A stretch of 64,000 nucleotides of DNA from Sphingomonadaceae bacterium (GCA_947472735.1 CANJBY010000003.1:40023-104022); one strand, 5' to 3'. Shown: positions 17,650-27,978, counted from the stretch's first letter. Program-made: numbers and translations. Notes: generated by a model not told the origin, from the letters alone.

Positions 17650-19572
17650 TCAGGCCCGAACTTCACTCACTCCGGCGTCATTCCAGCGCAGCGCCTTGAG
17701 CACGGTCTCGATGATTTGCGGGGCGTTCAGCCCGGCCTGATCGTACTGCTTGTCAGGGCTGTCATGGTCCTGGAACAGATCCGGCAAGCGCATGGTGCGG
17801 ATGCGCAGGCCGGCGTCGGTCAGACCTTCGTCGCTGGCCATGGTCAGAACATGCGCGCCCAGCCCGCCGATACTGCCTTCCTCGATGGTGACGACCACTT
17901 CGTGCGTGGTGATGAGCTTGCGGATCAGCTCTTCGTCAAGCGGCTTGGCAAAACGCAGGTCGGCCACCGTGGTGGACAAGCCCTTGGCCTCCAGGTGGTC
18001 GGCCGCCTTGAGTGCCTCGGCCAGGCGGGTGCCCAGCGAGAGCAGCGCAATCTTGCTCCCTTGCCGCACGATCCGGCCCTTGCCGATCTCCAGCTGGAGC
18101 GGAACTTCCGGCAGGGCCACCCCTGTCCCGTTGCCGCGCGGGTACCGGAATGCAATCGGCCCGGAGTCATGCAGCGCCGCGGTGTGCGTCATGTGTACCA
18201 GCTCGGCCTCGTCCGCCGCGGCCATCACCACCAGGTTGGGCAAAGTGGCGAGGTAGGTCACGTCAAACGAACCGGCGTGAGTCGCCCCGTCGGCACCGAC
18301 CAGCCCGGCGCGGTCGATCGCGAAGCGCACCGGCAGGTTCTGGATCGCAACATCATGCACCACCTGGTCGAAGGCGCGCTGCAGGAAGGTCGAATAGATG
18401 GCGCAGAACGGCCGCATCCCCTGTGCCGCGAGTGCGGCAGCAAAAGTCACCGCATGCTGTTCGGCAATGCCGACATCGAAGAACCGCTCCGGATGGGTCG
18501 CCGCAAACTTGTCGAGCCCGGTGCCCGAGGGCATGGCCGCAGTGATGGCGCAGATCCGGGGGTCGGCCTCCGCTTCCTTGACCAGCTGCGCGCCGAACAC
18601 GTTCTGATAGGCCGGCGGTCCCGCCGCGCTCTTGGCCTGTTCGCCGGTGATCACGTCGAACTTCTGGACGCCGTGGTACTTGTCTGCGCTGGCCTCGGCC
18701 GGGCCGTAGCCCTTGCCCTTCTGTGTCACCACGTGAATCAGGCACGGCCCCTCGGCTGCGTCGCGCACGTTCTCGAGGATCGGGATCAGCTGGTCGAGAT
18801 TATGCCCGTCGACCGGACCGACGTAATAAAAACCGAGTTCCTCGAACAGCGTCCCGCCCATGGCCAGGCCGCGAGCGAACTCGTCGGTCTTCTTGGCGGC
18901 GCGGTGCAGCGCCTCGGGCAGCTTGCGTGACAGGCGCCGCGCTATGTCGCGCAGCGAGAGGAACGGACCCGATGAAACCAGCCGCGCGAGGTAGGCGGAA
19001 AGCCCGCCCACCGGCGGCGCAATCGACATGTCGTTGTCGTTGAGGATCACCACCAGCCGGTTGCCGGCCTGCTTGGCATTGTTCATAGCCTCATAGGCCA
19101 TGCCGGCGCTCATCGCGCCGTCGCCGATCACCGCGATGCCTTTGCCCGGAGTGCCGGCCAGCTTGTTGGCCACCGCAAAACCCAGTGCCGCTGATATCGA
19201 CGTGGACGAATGCGCCGCGCCGAAGGGATCGTATTCGCTTTCGCTGCGCTTGGTGAAGCCCGACAGGCCCCCGCCCTGGCGCAAGGTACGAATCCGGTCG
19301 CGTCGGCCGGTGAGAATCTTGTGGGGATAGGCCTGGTGACCGACGTCCCAGACCAACCGATCAGCCGGCGTGTTGAAAACGTAGTGGATCGCCACGGTCA
19401 GCTCGACCACGCCGAGGCCCGAACCAAGGTGCCCGCCGGTCTGCCCGACCGCGCTGATCATCTCGGCGCGCAATTCGTCCGCCAGCTGGCGCAACTGCGC
19501 GGGCACAAGCTTTCGCAGGTCTTCGGGAAGATCGACGGTGTCGAGCAGCGGTGTCGCCGGGTTGGCACTCAT
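17650..19572 (-). CDS. dxs: 1-deoxy-D-xylulose-5-phosphate synthase
   Basis: 640 residues, normal for Dxs. It is a thiamine-diphosphate enzyme condensing pyruvate with glyceraldehyde 3-phosphate, the first step of the MEP isoprenoid pathway. Landmarks: [16 protein letters not shown] and [13 protein letters not shown] in domain I, the ThDP/Mg motif [19 protein letters not shown], and [17 protein letters not shown] in the transketolase-like domain. In carotenoid- and hopanoid-rich sphingomonads it supplies isoprenoid precursors. It follows the Fur-family gene by 35 nt on the same strand and may be cotranscribed with it. Confidence 0.97.
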   Translation of the reverse strand: MSANPATPLLDTVDLPEDLRKLVPAQLRQLADELRAEMISAVGQTGGHLGSGLGVVELTVAIHYVFNTPADRLVWDVGHQAYPHKILTGRRDRIRTLRQGGGLSGFTKRSESEYDPFGAAHSSTSISAALGFAVANKLAGTPGKGIAVIGDGAMSAGMAYEAMNNAKQAGNRLVVILNDNDMSIAPPVGGLSAYLARLVSSGPFLSLRDIARRLSRKLPEALHRAAKKTDEFARGLAMGGTLFEELGFYYVGPVDGHNLDQLIPILENVRDAAEGPCLIHVVTQKGKGYGPAEASADKYHGVQKFDVITGEQAKSAAGPPAYQNVFGAQLVKEAEADPRICAITAAMPSGTGLDKFAATHPERFFDVGIAEQHAVTFAAALAAQGMRPFCAIYSTFLQRAFDQVVHDVAIQNLPVRFAIDRAGLVGADGATHAGSFDVTYLATLPNLVVMAAADEAELVHMTHTAALHDSGPIAFRYPRGNGTGVALPEVPLQLEIGKGRIVRQGSKIALLSLGTRLAEALKAADHLEAKGLSTTVADLRFAKPLDEELIRKLITTHEVVVTIEEGSIGGLGAHVLTMASDEGLTDAGLRIRTMRLPDLFQDHDSPDKQYDQAGLNAPQIIETVLKALRWNDAGVSEVRA

Positions 19573-19607
19573 AGTGTGGCCTTACACGCCTTTGAATATG
19601 CTGTCGA

Positions 19608-20066
19608 TCACGAGCAATCCCCGCAAATGCCCCGCAGTTCCACCACCGGTCGCACATCGGCAAAGCCGGCCTGCCTCGCGGCGCCGATCAGCGCCCCGGT
19701 CAGGCTGTCATCGTCGATGTGCTGCGCCCGGCCGCAGCTATCGCAGATCAGGAAGATGCAATCGTGGCGGCAGCCTGGGTGGGGATTGGCTACGTAGGCA
19801 TTGGCGCTCTCGACCCGGCGGGCGAGGTTGGTAACAACGAACAGATCGAGAATGCGGTAAACGCTGTTCGCCGCGACCCGCTTTCCCCGCCGGCGCGAGA
19901 CGCTTTCAGCGATGTCGTAGGCCGAGGCGGGGCGCTCCAGCGCGGCAAGCGCTTCGAACACGTCGCCGCGCATGTCGGTCCACTGTTCGCCCGCGGCAGT
20001 CAGCGCGCCGCGTGCCGCATCGATCAGTCCGTGACCCGAATGCTCATGATGGTTATGCCCGCTCAT
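19608..20066 (-). CDS. Fur-family metalloregulator, Zur-like
   Basis: 152 residues from ATG 20066. The His-rich N-terminus (MSGHNHHEHSGHG) precedes a winged-helix domain (ASAYDIAESVSRRRGKRVAANSVYRILDLF) and the dimer domain. Two cysteine pairs, FLICDSCG and LRGICGDC, form the structural zinc site. The mid-protein HPGCRHDCIF is close to Zur, which represses zinc-uptake genes when zinc is plentiful. No zinc transporter is nearby, so Zur rather than Fur or PerR is a judgement from the histidine- and cysteine-rich pattern. It lies between msrA and dxs on the minus strand. An in-frame ATG nine bases upstream is possible. Confidence 0.8.
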   Translation of the reverse strand: MSGHNHHEHSGHGLIDAARGALTAAGEQWTDMRGDVFEALAALERPASAYDIAESVSRRRGKRVAANSVYRILDLFVVTNLARRVESANAYVANPHPGCRHDCIFLICDSCGRAQHIDDDSLTGALIGAARQAGFADVRPVVELRGICGDCS

Positions 20067-20086
20067 CCGCCCCATATAGGGCAGGG

Positions 20087-20764
20087 TCAGCCGCGGGTGA
20101 AGCTTTGCCGGTAAAGACCCGGGTAGAGCCGCTGCAGCGCCGCGATCTTTTGCACGTCCCACGCCAGGATATAGGGGTGGCGTGGGTTCTTCGCCATGAA
20201 GTCCTGGTGGTATTCCTCAGCCCGGGAAAAGCGCCGATAGGCCTCGATCCGCGTGACAATCGGCCGCTTCCACACCCGCGATGCCGCCATCTGGGCAAGA
20301 TAGGCGCTGGCGACCTGGCGCTGCTCCTCGCTCAGCGGCACCAGTGCCGAACGGTACTGCGTGCCGGCGTCGGGACCCTGACGGTTGAGCGTGGTGGGAT
20401 CGGCGCCGACGGAGAAGAACACCTGCAACAACTGGTCATAGCGCACCCGCGCCGGGTCGTAAGTGACTCGCACGGCTTCGGCGTGGCCGGTATCGCCCTG
20501 GGAGACCCGCTCATAATGCGCCGTACCCCCGGACCCGCCATGGAACCCTGAGACGGCGCTGGTCACGCCGTTAATGTGGCTGAACACCCCTTCGATGCCC
20601 CAATAGCAACCCCCGGCGAAGACCGCGACCTTCAGGCCGGCGGGCTCATGCGCGACGCGCGCGGGGACCGGTGCTTTGACGGCCTCTTCGCTGGCAATAG
20701 CAGGTTGCTGGCAGGCGGCGCAGAGCGCCAGAAGCGAAACGAACGCGGCCCGAATGGCCCTCAT
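20087..20764 (-). CDS. msrA: Peptide-methionine (S)-S-oxide reductase, exported form
   Basis: 225 residues. The catalytic cysteine is in AGGCYWGIEGVFSHINGV (GCYWG instead of the commoner GCFWG). FHGGSGGTAHYERVSQGDTGHAEAV and EEYHQDFMAKNP are typical of MsrA. The N-terminus MRAIRAAFVSLLALCAACQQ is a signal peptide with a possible, imperfect lipobox, so this MsrA should act in the periplasm, repairing oxidised methionine in envelope proteins. Its ATG overlaps the stop of a 49-codon membrane-protein gene as ATGA, so the two are probably co-translated. Confidence 0.93.
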   Translation of the reverse strand: MRAIRAAFVSLLALCAACQQPAIASEEAVKAPVPARVAHEPAGLKVAVFAGGCYWGIEGVFSHINGVTSAVSGFHGGSGGTAHYERVSQGDTGHAEAVRVTYDPARVRYDQLLQVFFSVGADPTTLNRQGPDAGTQYRSALVPLSEEQRQVASAYLAQMAASRVWKRPIVTRIEAYRRFSRAEEYHQDFMAKNPRHPYILAWDVQKIAALQRLYPGLYRQSFTRG

Positions 20765-20910
20765 TCGACCGGCGCGGCAACCGCCGTGGGCATCACGCTG
20801 TCGCCCACCGACTTGCCCGCCCAGCCGCCCAGCGTGGAAAATACCACGACCGCCCCAAGCGCAAAGCCGATGGCAAAGGAACGGTAAAGGTCAGGCTTGA
20901 ACAGGCCCAT
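20761..20910 (-). CDS. 49-residue single-span membrane protein coupled to msrA
   Basis: Reads MGLFKPDLYRSFAIGFALGA onward, with one hydrophobic segment (about residues 12-30) and a short polar tail ending in PVE. The TGA stop overlaps the msrA ATG (ATGA), which is the best evidence that it is translated. No clear Shine-Dalgarno is visible at its own start; an AAGG lies about 13 nt upstream. It resembles nothing I can name. It may anchor or deliver MsrA at the inner membrane, or simply act as a leader for coupling. Confidence 0.6.
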   Translation of the reverse strand: MGLFKPDLYRSFAIGFALGAVVVFSTLGGWAGKSVGDSVMPTAVAAPVE

Positions 20911-21092
20911 GAAAGGTGAATCGCCTTGGTTGATTCGCTACGCGGCTTCCCTCGCAGGAAATCACTTTCCGTCGAGTGAATGGCCGCCAATTGTGCGCTG
21001 CAACACGGCGAGTTGCTCTGCCGTTGCGACGAGTTGAGGGAACGCACTCGACCGAATGAGAAACATCACCAAATATTAGGGGCAATGCGAGC

Positions 21093-21665
21093 TTAATCGA
21101 TGCTCGCAGCCAGCACATAGATGTGCCGATCGCTCAGGCAATCGACGACAATGAAGTCGTCCCAGTCCTTCCAGCCATCGAACTCTCGGACCTTTCGATT
21201 TACGCATCTTCTTCGACTGACCAATTCCGAACCCGCCTTGAACCAGTCTGGCGCAGTACCTTCGTCGTCAACCAGCGAATCGACGAAATCGGTCGTATGC
21301 TTTTCCTTGGCACCAGCCATCTTCGATTCTAGCGCGGCTCGGGCTTGGGGCGATCCGTCGAATGCCAGGTAAATGCTCCGAAAATCGGATTCGGCCTGGG
21401 TTTCCCCGCGCAGATTGGTGAATTCAGGTCCAGGCGGCCAACCGAAGGCCTCAGTGAAATCCGAAGTTGCGGGCCGCAATATCGCCAAGGTCGGGACACC
21501 GACTGAAACAGCCAGCAACAAAAAGAACGGCAAGGCCATACAGCCTGTGATCCGCATGCCCCGTCGCCGGGCACTCCGATCGCCACCCACCCAAATTGCC
21601 AAGCCGACTATCAGTCCGATCAACGCGATCGGGAGGCTCAACAGAAGGAGAAAGGTGGCAGGCAT
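21093..21665 (-). CDS. Hypothetical membrane protein, two N-terminal spans
   Basis: 190 residues. Hydrophobic segments are at about 3-25 and 40-62, then an extracytoplasmic or cytoplasmic domain of about 125 residues with a charged [13 protein letters not shown] helix and a C-terminal [20 protein letters not shown] strand region. No family recognised. It starts 2 nt after the purH stop on the same strand, so it can be read from the purH transcript. Its sequence and the next 180 bases are visibly richer in A+T than the neighbours, which suggests a later arrival. The following gap, 20911-21092, holds no gene I can support. Confidence 0.6.
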   Translation of the reverse strand: MPATFLLLLSLPIALIGLIVGLAIWVGGDRSARRRGMRITGCMALPFFLLLAVSVGVPTLAILRPATSDFTEAFGWPPGPEFTNLRGETQAESDFRSIYLAFDGSPQARAALESKMAGAKEKHTTDFVDSLVDDEGTAPDWFKAGSELVSRRRCVNRKVREFDGWKDWDDFIVVDCLSDRHIYVLAASID

Positions 21666-21667
21666 CG

Positions 21668-23257
21668 TCAGTGCCGGAAGTGCCGCATGCCGGTAAACAC
21701 CATGGCCAGGCCAGCCGCGTCCGCCGCCGCGATTACTTCATCATCGCGCATGGAGCCGCCCGGCTGGATCACCGCGGTCGCGCCGGCTTCGGCGGCGGCG
21801 AGCAGGCCATCGGCAAAGGGGAAGAAGGCGTCGGAGGCGACCGCGCTGCCGACCGTGCGGGCCGAGGGCCAGCCGAACTTCTCCGCCCCTTCGGCTGCCT
21901 TCATGGCGGCAATGCGCGAGGAATCGCGGCGGTTCATCTGGCCCGCGCCGATCCCGGTAGTGATCCCGTCCCTGGCATAGACGATGGCGTTCGACTTGAC
22001 GTGGCGGGCCACGGTCCAGGCGAAGAGGCAGTCCTTGAGTTCCTGCTCGCTGGGCGCGCGCTTGGTGACCACCTTGAGGTCGGCGGGGGATATCACCCCG
22101 TTGTCACGGCTCTGAACCAGCAGACCGCCGGTGATCTGCTTGACCTGCAGGCCGCCCCGACGCGGATCGGGCAACTCGCCGGTGAGGAGCAGGCGCAGGT
22201 TCTTCTTGCGCGCGAAAGCCGCGATGGCGGCCTCGTCAGCATCGGGAGCAACCACCACTTCGGTGAAGATTTCGCAGATCGCCTCGGCAGTCGCGCCGTC
22301 GAGCTTGGTATTGACAGCGACGATCCCGCCGAAAGCCGAAACGTCGTCGCATTGCAGCGCGCCATGCCAAGCCTCAAGCAGACTTGAGCTTTGTGCCACG
22401 CCGCACGGGTTGGCGTGCTTGACGATCACCACGGCGGGGTCCTGCCCGCGGAACTCGGCGGCGAGTTCGAAGGCGGCATCGGCGTCGTTGTAATTGTTGT
22501 AGGACAGCTCCTTGCCCTGCACTTGTCGCACTTGCGCCAGTCCGCGAACGTGCGGGCCCACCGGTGTGTAAAGCGCTGCCTGCTGGTGCGGGTTCTCGCC
22601 ATAGCGCAGTTCGGTCGCCAGCCGGCCGTTAACTGCCAGCATCTCGGGAAACTGGCGCTGCTGGTCGGCGAAAGCAAACCACTGGCTGATCATTGCGTCG
22701 TAAGCGGCGGTCGCGGCGAAAGCGCGCGCGGCCATCAGCTTGCGGAACGGCATGCGCGTTGCTCCGGCGGTTTCCTCAAGTTCGGCGAGCAGTGCAGGAT
22801 AGTCCGCCGGGTCGGTGACGATGGTCACATAGGCGTGGTTCTTCGCCGAGGATCGGACCATCGAGGGTCCGCCGATATCGATGTTTTCGATGATCTCGTC
22901 CCGCTCCGCGCCTTTGGCCACGGTGGCTTCGAACGGGTAGAGGTTCACCACCACGAGGTCGATCGCGCCGATCTGATGCTCGGCCATGGCCCGGGCATGC
23001 TCGGGATCGTCGCGCACCGCCAGCAGCCCACCGTGCACCTTGGGGTGGAGGGTCTTGACCCGTCCGTCCATCATCTCGGGAAAGCCGGTCAACTCGGAAA
23101 TGTCCATGACCGCAAGGCCAGCTTCGCGCAGCGTCTTGGCGGTGCCCCCGGTCGAGACCAGCTCTACCCCGCGCGCCGCCAGCGCCTTGCCGAGATCGAC
23201 AAGCCCGCCCTTGTCGGACACCGAAAGCAGCGCCCGGCGGATGGTTACGTCAGTCAT
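21668..23257 (-). CDS. purH: Bifunctional AICAR formyltransferase / IMP cyclohydrolase
   Basis: 529 residues, full length. It makes the last two steps of IMP synthesis in the cytoplasm. The N-terminal IMP cyclohydrolase (MGS-like) domain shows [41 protein letters not shown] and [20 protein letters not shown]. The formyltransferase domain shows [24 protein letters not shown] (catalytic Lys-His) and [10 protein letters not shown]. It follows the heparinase-like gene by 7 nt; together with rpe and a trailing membrane-protein gene they form a tight minus-strand unit. Confidence 0.97.
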   Translation of the reverse strand: MTDVTIRRALLSVSDKGGLVDLGKALAARGVELVSTGGTAKTLREAGLAVMDISELTGFPEMMDGRVKTLHPKVHGGLLAVRDDPEHARAMAEHQIGAIDLVVVNLYPFEATVAKGAERDEIIENIDIGGPSMVRSSAKNHAYVTIVTDPADYPALLAELEETAGATRMPFRKLMAARAFAATAAYDAMISQWFAFADQQRQFPEMLAVNGRLATELRYGENPHQQAALYTPVGPHVRGLAQVRQVQGKELSYNNYNDADAAFELAAEFRGQDPAVVIVKHANPCGVAQSSSLLEAWHGALQCDDVSAFGGIVAVNTKLDGATAEAICEIFTEVVVAPDADEAAIAAFARKKNLRLLLTGELPDPRRGGLQVKQITGGLLVQSRDNGVISPADLKVVTKRAPSEQELKDCLFAWTVARHVKSNAIVYARDGITTGIGAGQMNRRDSSRIAAMKAAEGAEKFGWPSARTVGSAVASDAFFPFADGLLAAAEAGATAVIQPGGSMRDDEVIAAADAAGLAMVFTGMRHFRH

Positions 23258-23264
23258 TGCGATG

Positions 23265-25142
23265 CTATCCCATCTTCTTCAGCAGCCAGGCGAAATTACC
23301 GCCCCCGCGCGAAACCAGCCCCTGGACCAGCATTTGCTGGATCGGCTGCGGGCGACCTTGCGCATCGGCCCAGATACTTTCCTCGATCGAGACCTCGGCG
23401 CCGGCGCGGAATTGCCAGTAACTGCCATCGGGCAGCGCAAGACCCGCGCCTTGCCGGTCTTCCGAGAGCCCGGCCTCAATCCCCGGCCCGAGGTGGAAGC
23501 GCAGCGCATAGCCGACCTTGCCGCGCTGGCCCTTGCGCCCGGTCGGCACCAGCATGTCCTCGCCGCGCAGTTCCGAGCCGTCGTCGCGCAGGATAAGGAT
23601 GCGGCGGTGGATCAGGCCATAGCGCGCGGCATAACCATCGTGGCTGGCTTCGAGCCGGGTGGCGCCGCTGTTGCCGCGGTCAGCGGCCATTGAACGCCGG
23701 TCAACTTCAACCTCGGAAACCCCGCTGCCGATCTTGCCGTTGATCAGCACCGCGGTGGAATTGACGTCATCCAGTGTCAGCGTGGAATGCGCCGCAGTAG
23801 CGCGCAGCCCCTGCTCGAGCCGCACCGGCATGATCCCGCCGGCACAGCCCGATCCGCCGCAGTTGACCACGATCCGTTGCCCGGCGCAGCTCAGCTCGAA
23901 GGCAAGCGTGGAGGCACATCCGGTCCGCGCGTGTTTCGCCAGCGGCGGCGGTGCGGCATCAAACTGGAGGATCGACTTCTGCGCGACCACTCGCTGATAG
24001 CCCCACTGCCGCACTTCGCGCAGCGGGCGGGTGCGAACGCCGCTGGCCGCAACCAGCGCCGAAACCTCGTCCGCTCCGATCGCCCAGCCACCTTGCCAGC
24101 TGCCGAGCGACCCGTCGCCATGGGTCAGAGCCAGCAGCGGCGGAACCAGCAGCGAAAGGATTGCATCCAGTGCCTCGGGCGGATCGCGGCGCACCGCCCG
24201 GTAGCAGGCGCGCAGCTGGACGATCAGCGCGATTGCTTCCATCTGCCCAAGCGGGCTGCGCGAAAGCACGCCGCCATCGTCGCCGACCAGCTCGCCCAGT
24301 GCCTTGATCAGCCCCGCCTCGCCAAACAGACGGCGCGGCTTGCCATCGGGAAGCAAAAGCCCGGCGGCAGTGATCCCGCACCACCCGGCGACTTCGGCCA
24401 GCAGGTCCTCGGCACGCGATACGTTCTTGTCCAACCAGCGCGCGGTCTCGTTCATCGCCGTCAGGATCCGGCTGCGCAGCGCCTTGTCCTGGCCAGAGAG
24501 GATCAGCGGGGCGAAGACCAGCCAGTTCAGCTCTCTCGTGCCGGCGTTGGCGATACTCCAGGCGGCACCTTTGCCGGGGCGTGATGGGGCCTTAGGATTG
24601 GCATCCAGCCAGGCACCAATGATCCGCTCCGCCACCGGCGCGACCTGCTCCCGCGCACCAGCAGCTTCGAGATCGGCCAGCCATGCGAACGAATGTACGT
24701 AGCGCTCCACCAGCGGAGTTAGCCGGGCCGCGCCGCCAAAGTCGACCTGGCCGATCGGGGACTTCGTGCCATAGACGAGGAAGTGCCCCGCACGCAGGGC
24801 GGTTCCGGCCATCTTGTGGCCGGGAAGGCCGCTGGTCACGGTCGCCAGCAAGCGGGGACGCGCGGGCTTGCGGAAGGGCGAGGACAGCGCCGACGAGGGA
24901 ATACCTAGCCGGTAGGCGAACCGGATCAACCGTTCACCGGCACCCAGCGCTGGCGGAGCGAAATCGGCGAGCGCCAGCGCCCGTCCCGGTTCGATCACTT
25001 CTCCCGCAGTCTGCGGCCTGACCAACCGCTCTTCAGCGGTACTTCCAGGATCAAGCGGAATGGCCATGTCGCCGTCCGTCGTCATGCGGGCATCACCACT
25101 CCGATCGTCCGCCATGGTCCTGTCGCTCATGACGTCGACCAT
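23265..25142 (-). CDS. Heparinase II/III-family protein
   Basis: 625 residues. The N-terminal two-thirds is the alpha-toroid domain (for example [22 protein letters not shown]), and the C-terminal part is the beta-sandwich of heparinase II/III proteins ([40 protein letters not shown]). No signal peptide is seen. A heparinase-like gene next to purH is a recurrent alphaproteobacterial arrangement, and these proteins probably act on bacterial polysaccharide rather than heparin. ATG 25142 lies 3 nt after the rpe stop; an in-frame ATG five codons on is an alternative. Substrate and location unknown. Confidence 0.85.
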   Translation of the reverse strand: MVDVMSDRTMADDRSGDARMTTDGDMAIPLDPGSTAEERLVRPQTAGEVIEPGRALALADFAPPALGAGERLIRFAYRLGIPSSALSSPFRKPARPRLLATVTSGLPGHKMAGTALRAGHFLVYGTKSPIGQVDFGGAARLTPLVERYVHSFAWLADLEAAGAREQVAPVAERIIGAWLDANPKAPSRPGKGAAWSIANAGTRELNWLVFAPLILSGQDKALRSRILTAMNETARWLDKNVSRAEDLLAEVAGWCGITAAGLLLPDGKPRRLFGEAGLIKALGELVGDDGGVLSRSPLGQMEAIALIVQLRACYRAVRRDPPEALDAILSLLVPPLLALTHGDGSLGSWQGGWAIGADEVSALVAASGVRTRPLREVRQWGYQRVVAQKSILQFDAAPPPLAKHARTGCASTLAFELSCAGQRIVVNCGGSGCAGGIMPVRLEQGLRATAAHSTLTLDDVNSTAVLINGKIGSGVSEVEVDRRSMAADRGNSGATRLEASHDGYAARYGLIHRRILILRDDGSELRGEDMLVPTGRKGQRGKVGYALRFHLGPGIEAGLSEDRQGAGLALPDGSYWQFRAGAEVSIEESIWADAQGRPQPIQQMLVQGLVSRGGGNFAWLLKKMG

Positions 25143-25145
25143 GGC

Positions 25146-25808
25146 TCAGCCCTTTCCCTTGAGTGCGGCGATGTTGGCCGCATAACAGTCCGGCCCTCCG
25201 CGGAAAGTGGCCGTTCCCGCCACCAGCACGTCGGCCCCGGCGGACACGCAGCTTTGCGCGGTGCCCGTATCGACGCCGCCATCGACCTCCAGCCAGATCT
25301 TGCGGCCAGCCTTGTCGATCATCTTGCGCACCGCTTCGATCTTGCGGAGCTGGCTGGCGATGAAGCTCTGCCCGCCGAAGCCGGGGTTTACGCTCATCAC
25401 CAGCACCAGGTCGATCTCGTCGATCAGGTAATCCAGCATCTTGGCCGGCGTCGCGGGATTAAGCGAGATGCCTGCCAGCTTGCCCGCGGCCTTGATCGCC
25501 TGGACGGTGCGGTGCGTATGCGCACCCGCTTCAGGATGAACGGTGATGATATCCGCGCCGGCGGCGGCAAAGGCGTCGATGTAGGAATCGACCGGGGAAA
25601 TCATCAGGTGAACGTCAAGCGGCTTGGACGTGTGCGGGCGCAGCGCCTTCACCACCATCGGTCCGATCGTGATGTTGGGCACAAAATGCCCATCCATGAC
25701 ATCGACATGGATCCAGTCCGCTCCGGCGGCGTCGACCGCGCGCACTTCCTCGCCAAGCCGGGCGAAATCGGCGGAGAGGATCGAGGGGGAAATGAGCGGC
25801 GCAGCCAT
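25146..25808 (-). CDS. rpe: Ribulose-phosphate 3-epimerase
   Basis: 220-residue TIM barrel interconverting ribulose 5-phosphate and xylulose 5-phosphate in the pentose phosphate pathway. Metal and catalytic motifs: [57 protein letters not shown] and WLEVDGGVD. First gene of the rpe - heparinase-like - purH - membrane-protein run; the 162-nt gap upstream (25809-25970) carries its promoter but no visible gene. Confidence 0.97.
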   Translation of the reverse strand: MAAPLISPSILSADFARLGEEVRAVDAAGADWIHVDVMDGHFVPNITIGPMVVKALRPHTSKPLDVHLMISPVDSYIDAFAAAGADIITVHPEAGAHTHRTVQAIKAAGKLAGISLNPATPAKMLDYLIDEIDLVLVMSVNPGFGGQSFIASQLRKIEAVRKMIDKAGRKIWLEVDGGVDTGTAQSCVSAGADVLVAGTATFRGGPDCYAANIAALKGKG

Positions 25809-25970
25809 GGCGATGAATTGCTCCTTTTCCGGCGCTTACCCACCACATCTTGGGGGGACAAGCACCGCCTGCCGCGTTTTCCACACCGTATCTCGCGAAT
25901 GCCGCACAATGAGCAAATCCGGCGGCAAGACGATTGACGCGCCGTCCCCGGACCGGCAATTGCCAGCACT

Positions 25971-26570
25971 ATGGAAGGGCTGAAAACCGCCGGACAGTTT
26001 CTGGTAATCACCGGACCATCCGGCGCGGGCAAGAGCACCCTGGCTGACGTGCTCTGCGGGTTGATCGAGCCCGACGGGGGGTCGCTGCTAGTTGATGGAG
26101 CGGCGCTTGCGGGTCCCGCCCGGCGAGCCTGGCGGGCGCGGGTAGCCTACGTCCAGCAGGACCCGGTGATGTTCCACGCCAGCATTGCTGAAAACCTGGC
26201 CTTTGCCCGGCCGGATGCGAGCGCGGCGGACATGCGCGCCGCACTGGCGGCTGCCTCGGCCGATTTCGCCGAAAGGCTTCCGGACCGGCTCGATACGATC
26301 GTCGGTGACCGCGGCCAGAGGCTCTCTGGAGGGGAGCGTCAGCGTCTCTCGCTTGCCCGGGCCTTGCTGACAAAGCCTCAGTTGCTGATCCTGGACGAAG
26401 CCACCAGCGCCCTCGACGCCGAGAACGAAGCCGCGATCGCCGGGGCATCGCGCGGCCTCAAGGGCAAGCTTACAATCGTCGCCATCTGCCATCGCGGGGC
26501 GCTGTCCGAAGAGGCCGATCGCATCGTAACTCTCGAGGCCGGCAGCATCGTTTCCGACGTATCCCGGTGA
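25971..26570 (+). CDS. N-terminally truncated ABC exporter ATPase domain (probable remnant)
   Basis: 199 residues comprising only a nucleotide-binding domain. Walker A (GPSGAGKST), Q-loop (YVQQDPVMF), signature (LSGGERQR), Walker B (LLILDEATSALD) and the switch His (ICHRG) are intact. The first beta strands and the A-loop aromatic residue that normally precede Walker A are missing: the protein begins about 15 residues before the P-loop. A stop codon lies in frame 12 codons upstream. No membrane domain is present on either side. It looks like the 3' end of an MsbA-type half-transporter gene. A stand-alone function cannot be excluded. Confidence 0.65.
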   Translation: MEGLKTAGQFLVITGPSGAGKSTLADVLCGLIEPDGGSLLVDGAALAGPARRAWRARVAYVQQDPVMFHASIAENLAFARPDASAADMRAALAAASADFAERLPDRLDTIVGDRGQRLSGGERQRLSLARALLTKPQLLILDEATSALDAENEAAIAGASRGLKGKLTIVAICHRGALSEEADRIVTLEAGSIVSDVSR

Positions 26571-26675
26571 TAGCTGTGAAATTCACGGTGTATTCACGCC
26601 GCGAATCGCATTATTCAGCCAGCTGCCGACGGGGAGACGGCGTTTTTTCCGCCCATTGACAGGATCCGACCGCCC

Positions 26676-27182
26676 ATGAACTTGCCCGTAGGTTTCAAAG
26701 CCGCGGCCCGTTTCGCGTCCGTACTTGCTGCGTTTTCGCTGTTATCGCCTCCGGTGACAGCACCCGCCGCGAGTGCCAGTCCGCCAGCCGGATGCACCGG
26801 TCCGGCGAGCGCGCATTGGCTCAACGTCAATGTCGAAGGGGTGCGCAGCAGCAATGGCCTGATCGCGATCACCCTATACGCAGACAATCCCCGTAAGTTC
26901 CTGGTCCGGCACGGTTCGCTGTATGTCGGACGGGTCGACGCGCGGCAGGGCGTAACGCACGGCTGCATCTTCGTGCCCAATCCCGGGGTCTATGTCATCG
27001 CGATCTATCACGATGAAAATGGCAACATGAAGTTTGATCGATCCGGCATCGGATTTCCCGAAGAGGGTTTCGGCTTCACCAACAACCCCGCGACGCTGGC
27101 GGGCCTGCCCTCATTCCGTTCGGTCCGCCTTAACGTGCCGCGCGCGGGCTTGGCGACAACGATCCGGATGAAGTACCCCTAA
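26676..27182 (+). CDS. DUF2141 domain protein, secreted
   Basis: 168 residues with an N-terminal signal sequence (FASVLAAFSLLSPPVTAPAASA) and a DUF2141 beta-sandwich, marked by the Ca-loop-like HDENGNMKFDRSGIGFPEEG followed by GFGFTNNP. The function of DUF2141 is unknown; members are periplasmic or surface proteins. The gene is convergent with the nucleotidyltransferase gene, sharing a CTAA overlap at the stops. A second DUF2141 gene is at 33446-33895. The preceding 105-nt gap contains a short GC inverted repeat followed by GTTTTTT, possibly a weak terminator. Confidence 0.85.
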   Translation: MNLPVGFKAAARFASVLAAFSLLSPPVTAPAASASPPAGCTGPASAHWLNVNVEGVRSSNGLIAITLYADNPRKFLVRHGSLYVGRVDARQGVTHGCIFVPNPGVYVIAIYHDENGNMKFDRSGIGFPEEGFGFTNNPATLAGLPSFRSVRLNVPRAGLATTIRMKYP

Positions 27183-27925
27183 CTGTAGATCGCCTTGAGC
27201 CGCAGCGGGGTTTCGACCTCGGCCAGGGCATGGGCACGCGGGTCATCGACGTCGATCCACCATGAATCGATCTCATGGTCGCCGATGTCCCAGGTGGCGG
27301 CCCGTCCGCGATCCGCGAGCCATTGCATCCCGTCGGAAAGACTACCGGACTTTCCGGCCGCGATAGCTGCGCCGATAGCAGCGGGAAGTTCCGGTGTGGC
27401 AAGGAATGCTCCGCAATCGACCACATCGTATTCCGGGATGGTCTTTCCGATGGCGAGAATACGACCAGCCTGATCGACCCGCACCCACGTTGCATCATCG
27501 GGATCGATCAGGGGGCTCATAATCCGCCGATCGACTGCCAGCGTGACGCCCCGGTCTGCACCCCCTTGGCCCGCCAGCCCCTGAAGGATCGGCGCAGCGA
27601 AGATGTGGTCGGCCATCATCAGCAGGAAATCGCCATCGATCGCAGCCGCTCCGGCCATGACCGAATAGCCGTTGGGTTTGGACCAGTCAGAAATCCGCTC
27701 CGGCACGACCGGGATTCCCGCGCGCGCGCTCAGGTCCGGCAGAAATGCCTCGATCCGGTCGGCCTCGTGGCCCGTCACCACCACCACGCGCCGTGCTCCC
27801 GCCGCTTTCGCCTGACGCGCGCCAAGTTCTAGCAGCGGGATGCCGGCAATCGGCGTGAGCGGCTTGGACGGCGAGAGTTCAGACAAGCGGCTGCCAAAGC
27901 CTGCCGCGATGATCAGCGCATCCAT
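27179..27925 (-). CDS. NTP transferase, probable CTP:inositol-1-phosphate cytidylyltransferase
   Basis: 248 residues, Rossmann-like nucleotidyltransferase. The nucleotide-binding signature AAGFGSRLSELSPSKPLTPI includes the conserved lysine, and the metal aspartate is in LLMMADHIF. Related proteins activate sugar- or polyol-phosphates, phosphocholine or inositol phosphate. The inositol-phosphate assignment rests on context: it follows the inositol-phosphate synthase gene (92-nt gap) on the same strand and is close to a CDP-alcohol phosphotransferase. That is the same trio as in the archaeal di-myo-inositol-phosphate pathway, where the two last activities are one fused protein. CTP and substrate specificity are inferred. 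Confidence 0.7.
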   Translation of the reverse strand: MDALIIAAGFGSRLSELSPSKPLTPIAGIPLLELGARQAKAAGARRVVVVTGHEADRIEAFLPDLSARAGIPVVPERISDWSKPNGYSVMAGAAAIDGDFLLMMADHIFAAPILQGLAGQGGADRGVTLAVDRRIMSPLIDPDDATWVRVDQAGRILAIGKTIPEYDVVDCGAFLATPELPAAIGAAIAAGKSGSLSDGMQWLADRGRAATWDIGDHEIDSWWIDVDDPRAHALAEVETPLRLKAIYS

Positions 27926-27945
27926 TCGCTCACCCCCGAATGCAA

Positions 27946-27978
27946 CGGCGCCGGTCGATGCGAGACCGACCGGCGCCG
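27946..27978 (-). terminator. 12-bp perfect hairpin between inositol synthase and nucleotidyltransferase genes
   Basis: CGGCGCCGGTCG and CGACCGGCGCCG pair perfectly around a 9-nt loop. It is 39 nt after the inositol-synthase stop and 20 nt before the nucleotidyltransferase ATG. In the minus-strand RNA the stem is followed by TTGCATT, a poor U-run. A partial terminator or RNA-stability element that lowers expression of the second gene is likely. Confidence 0.55.
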
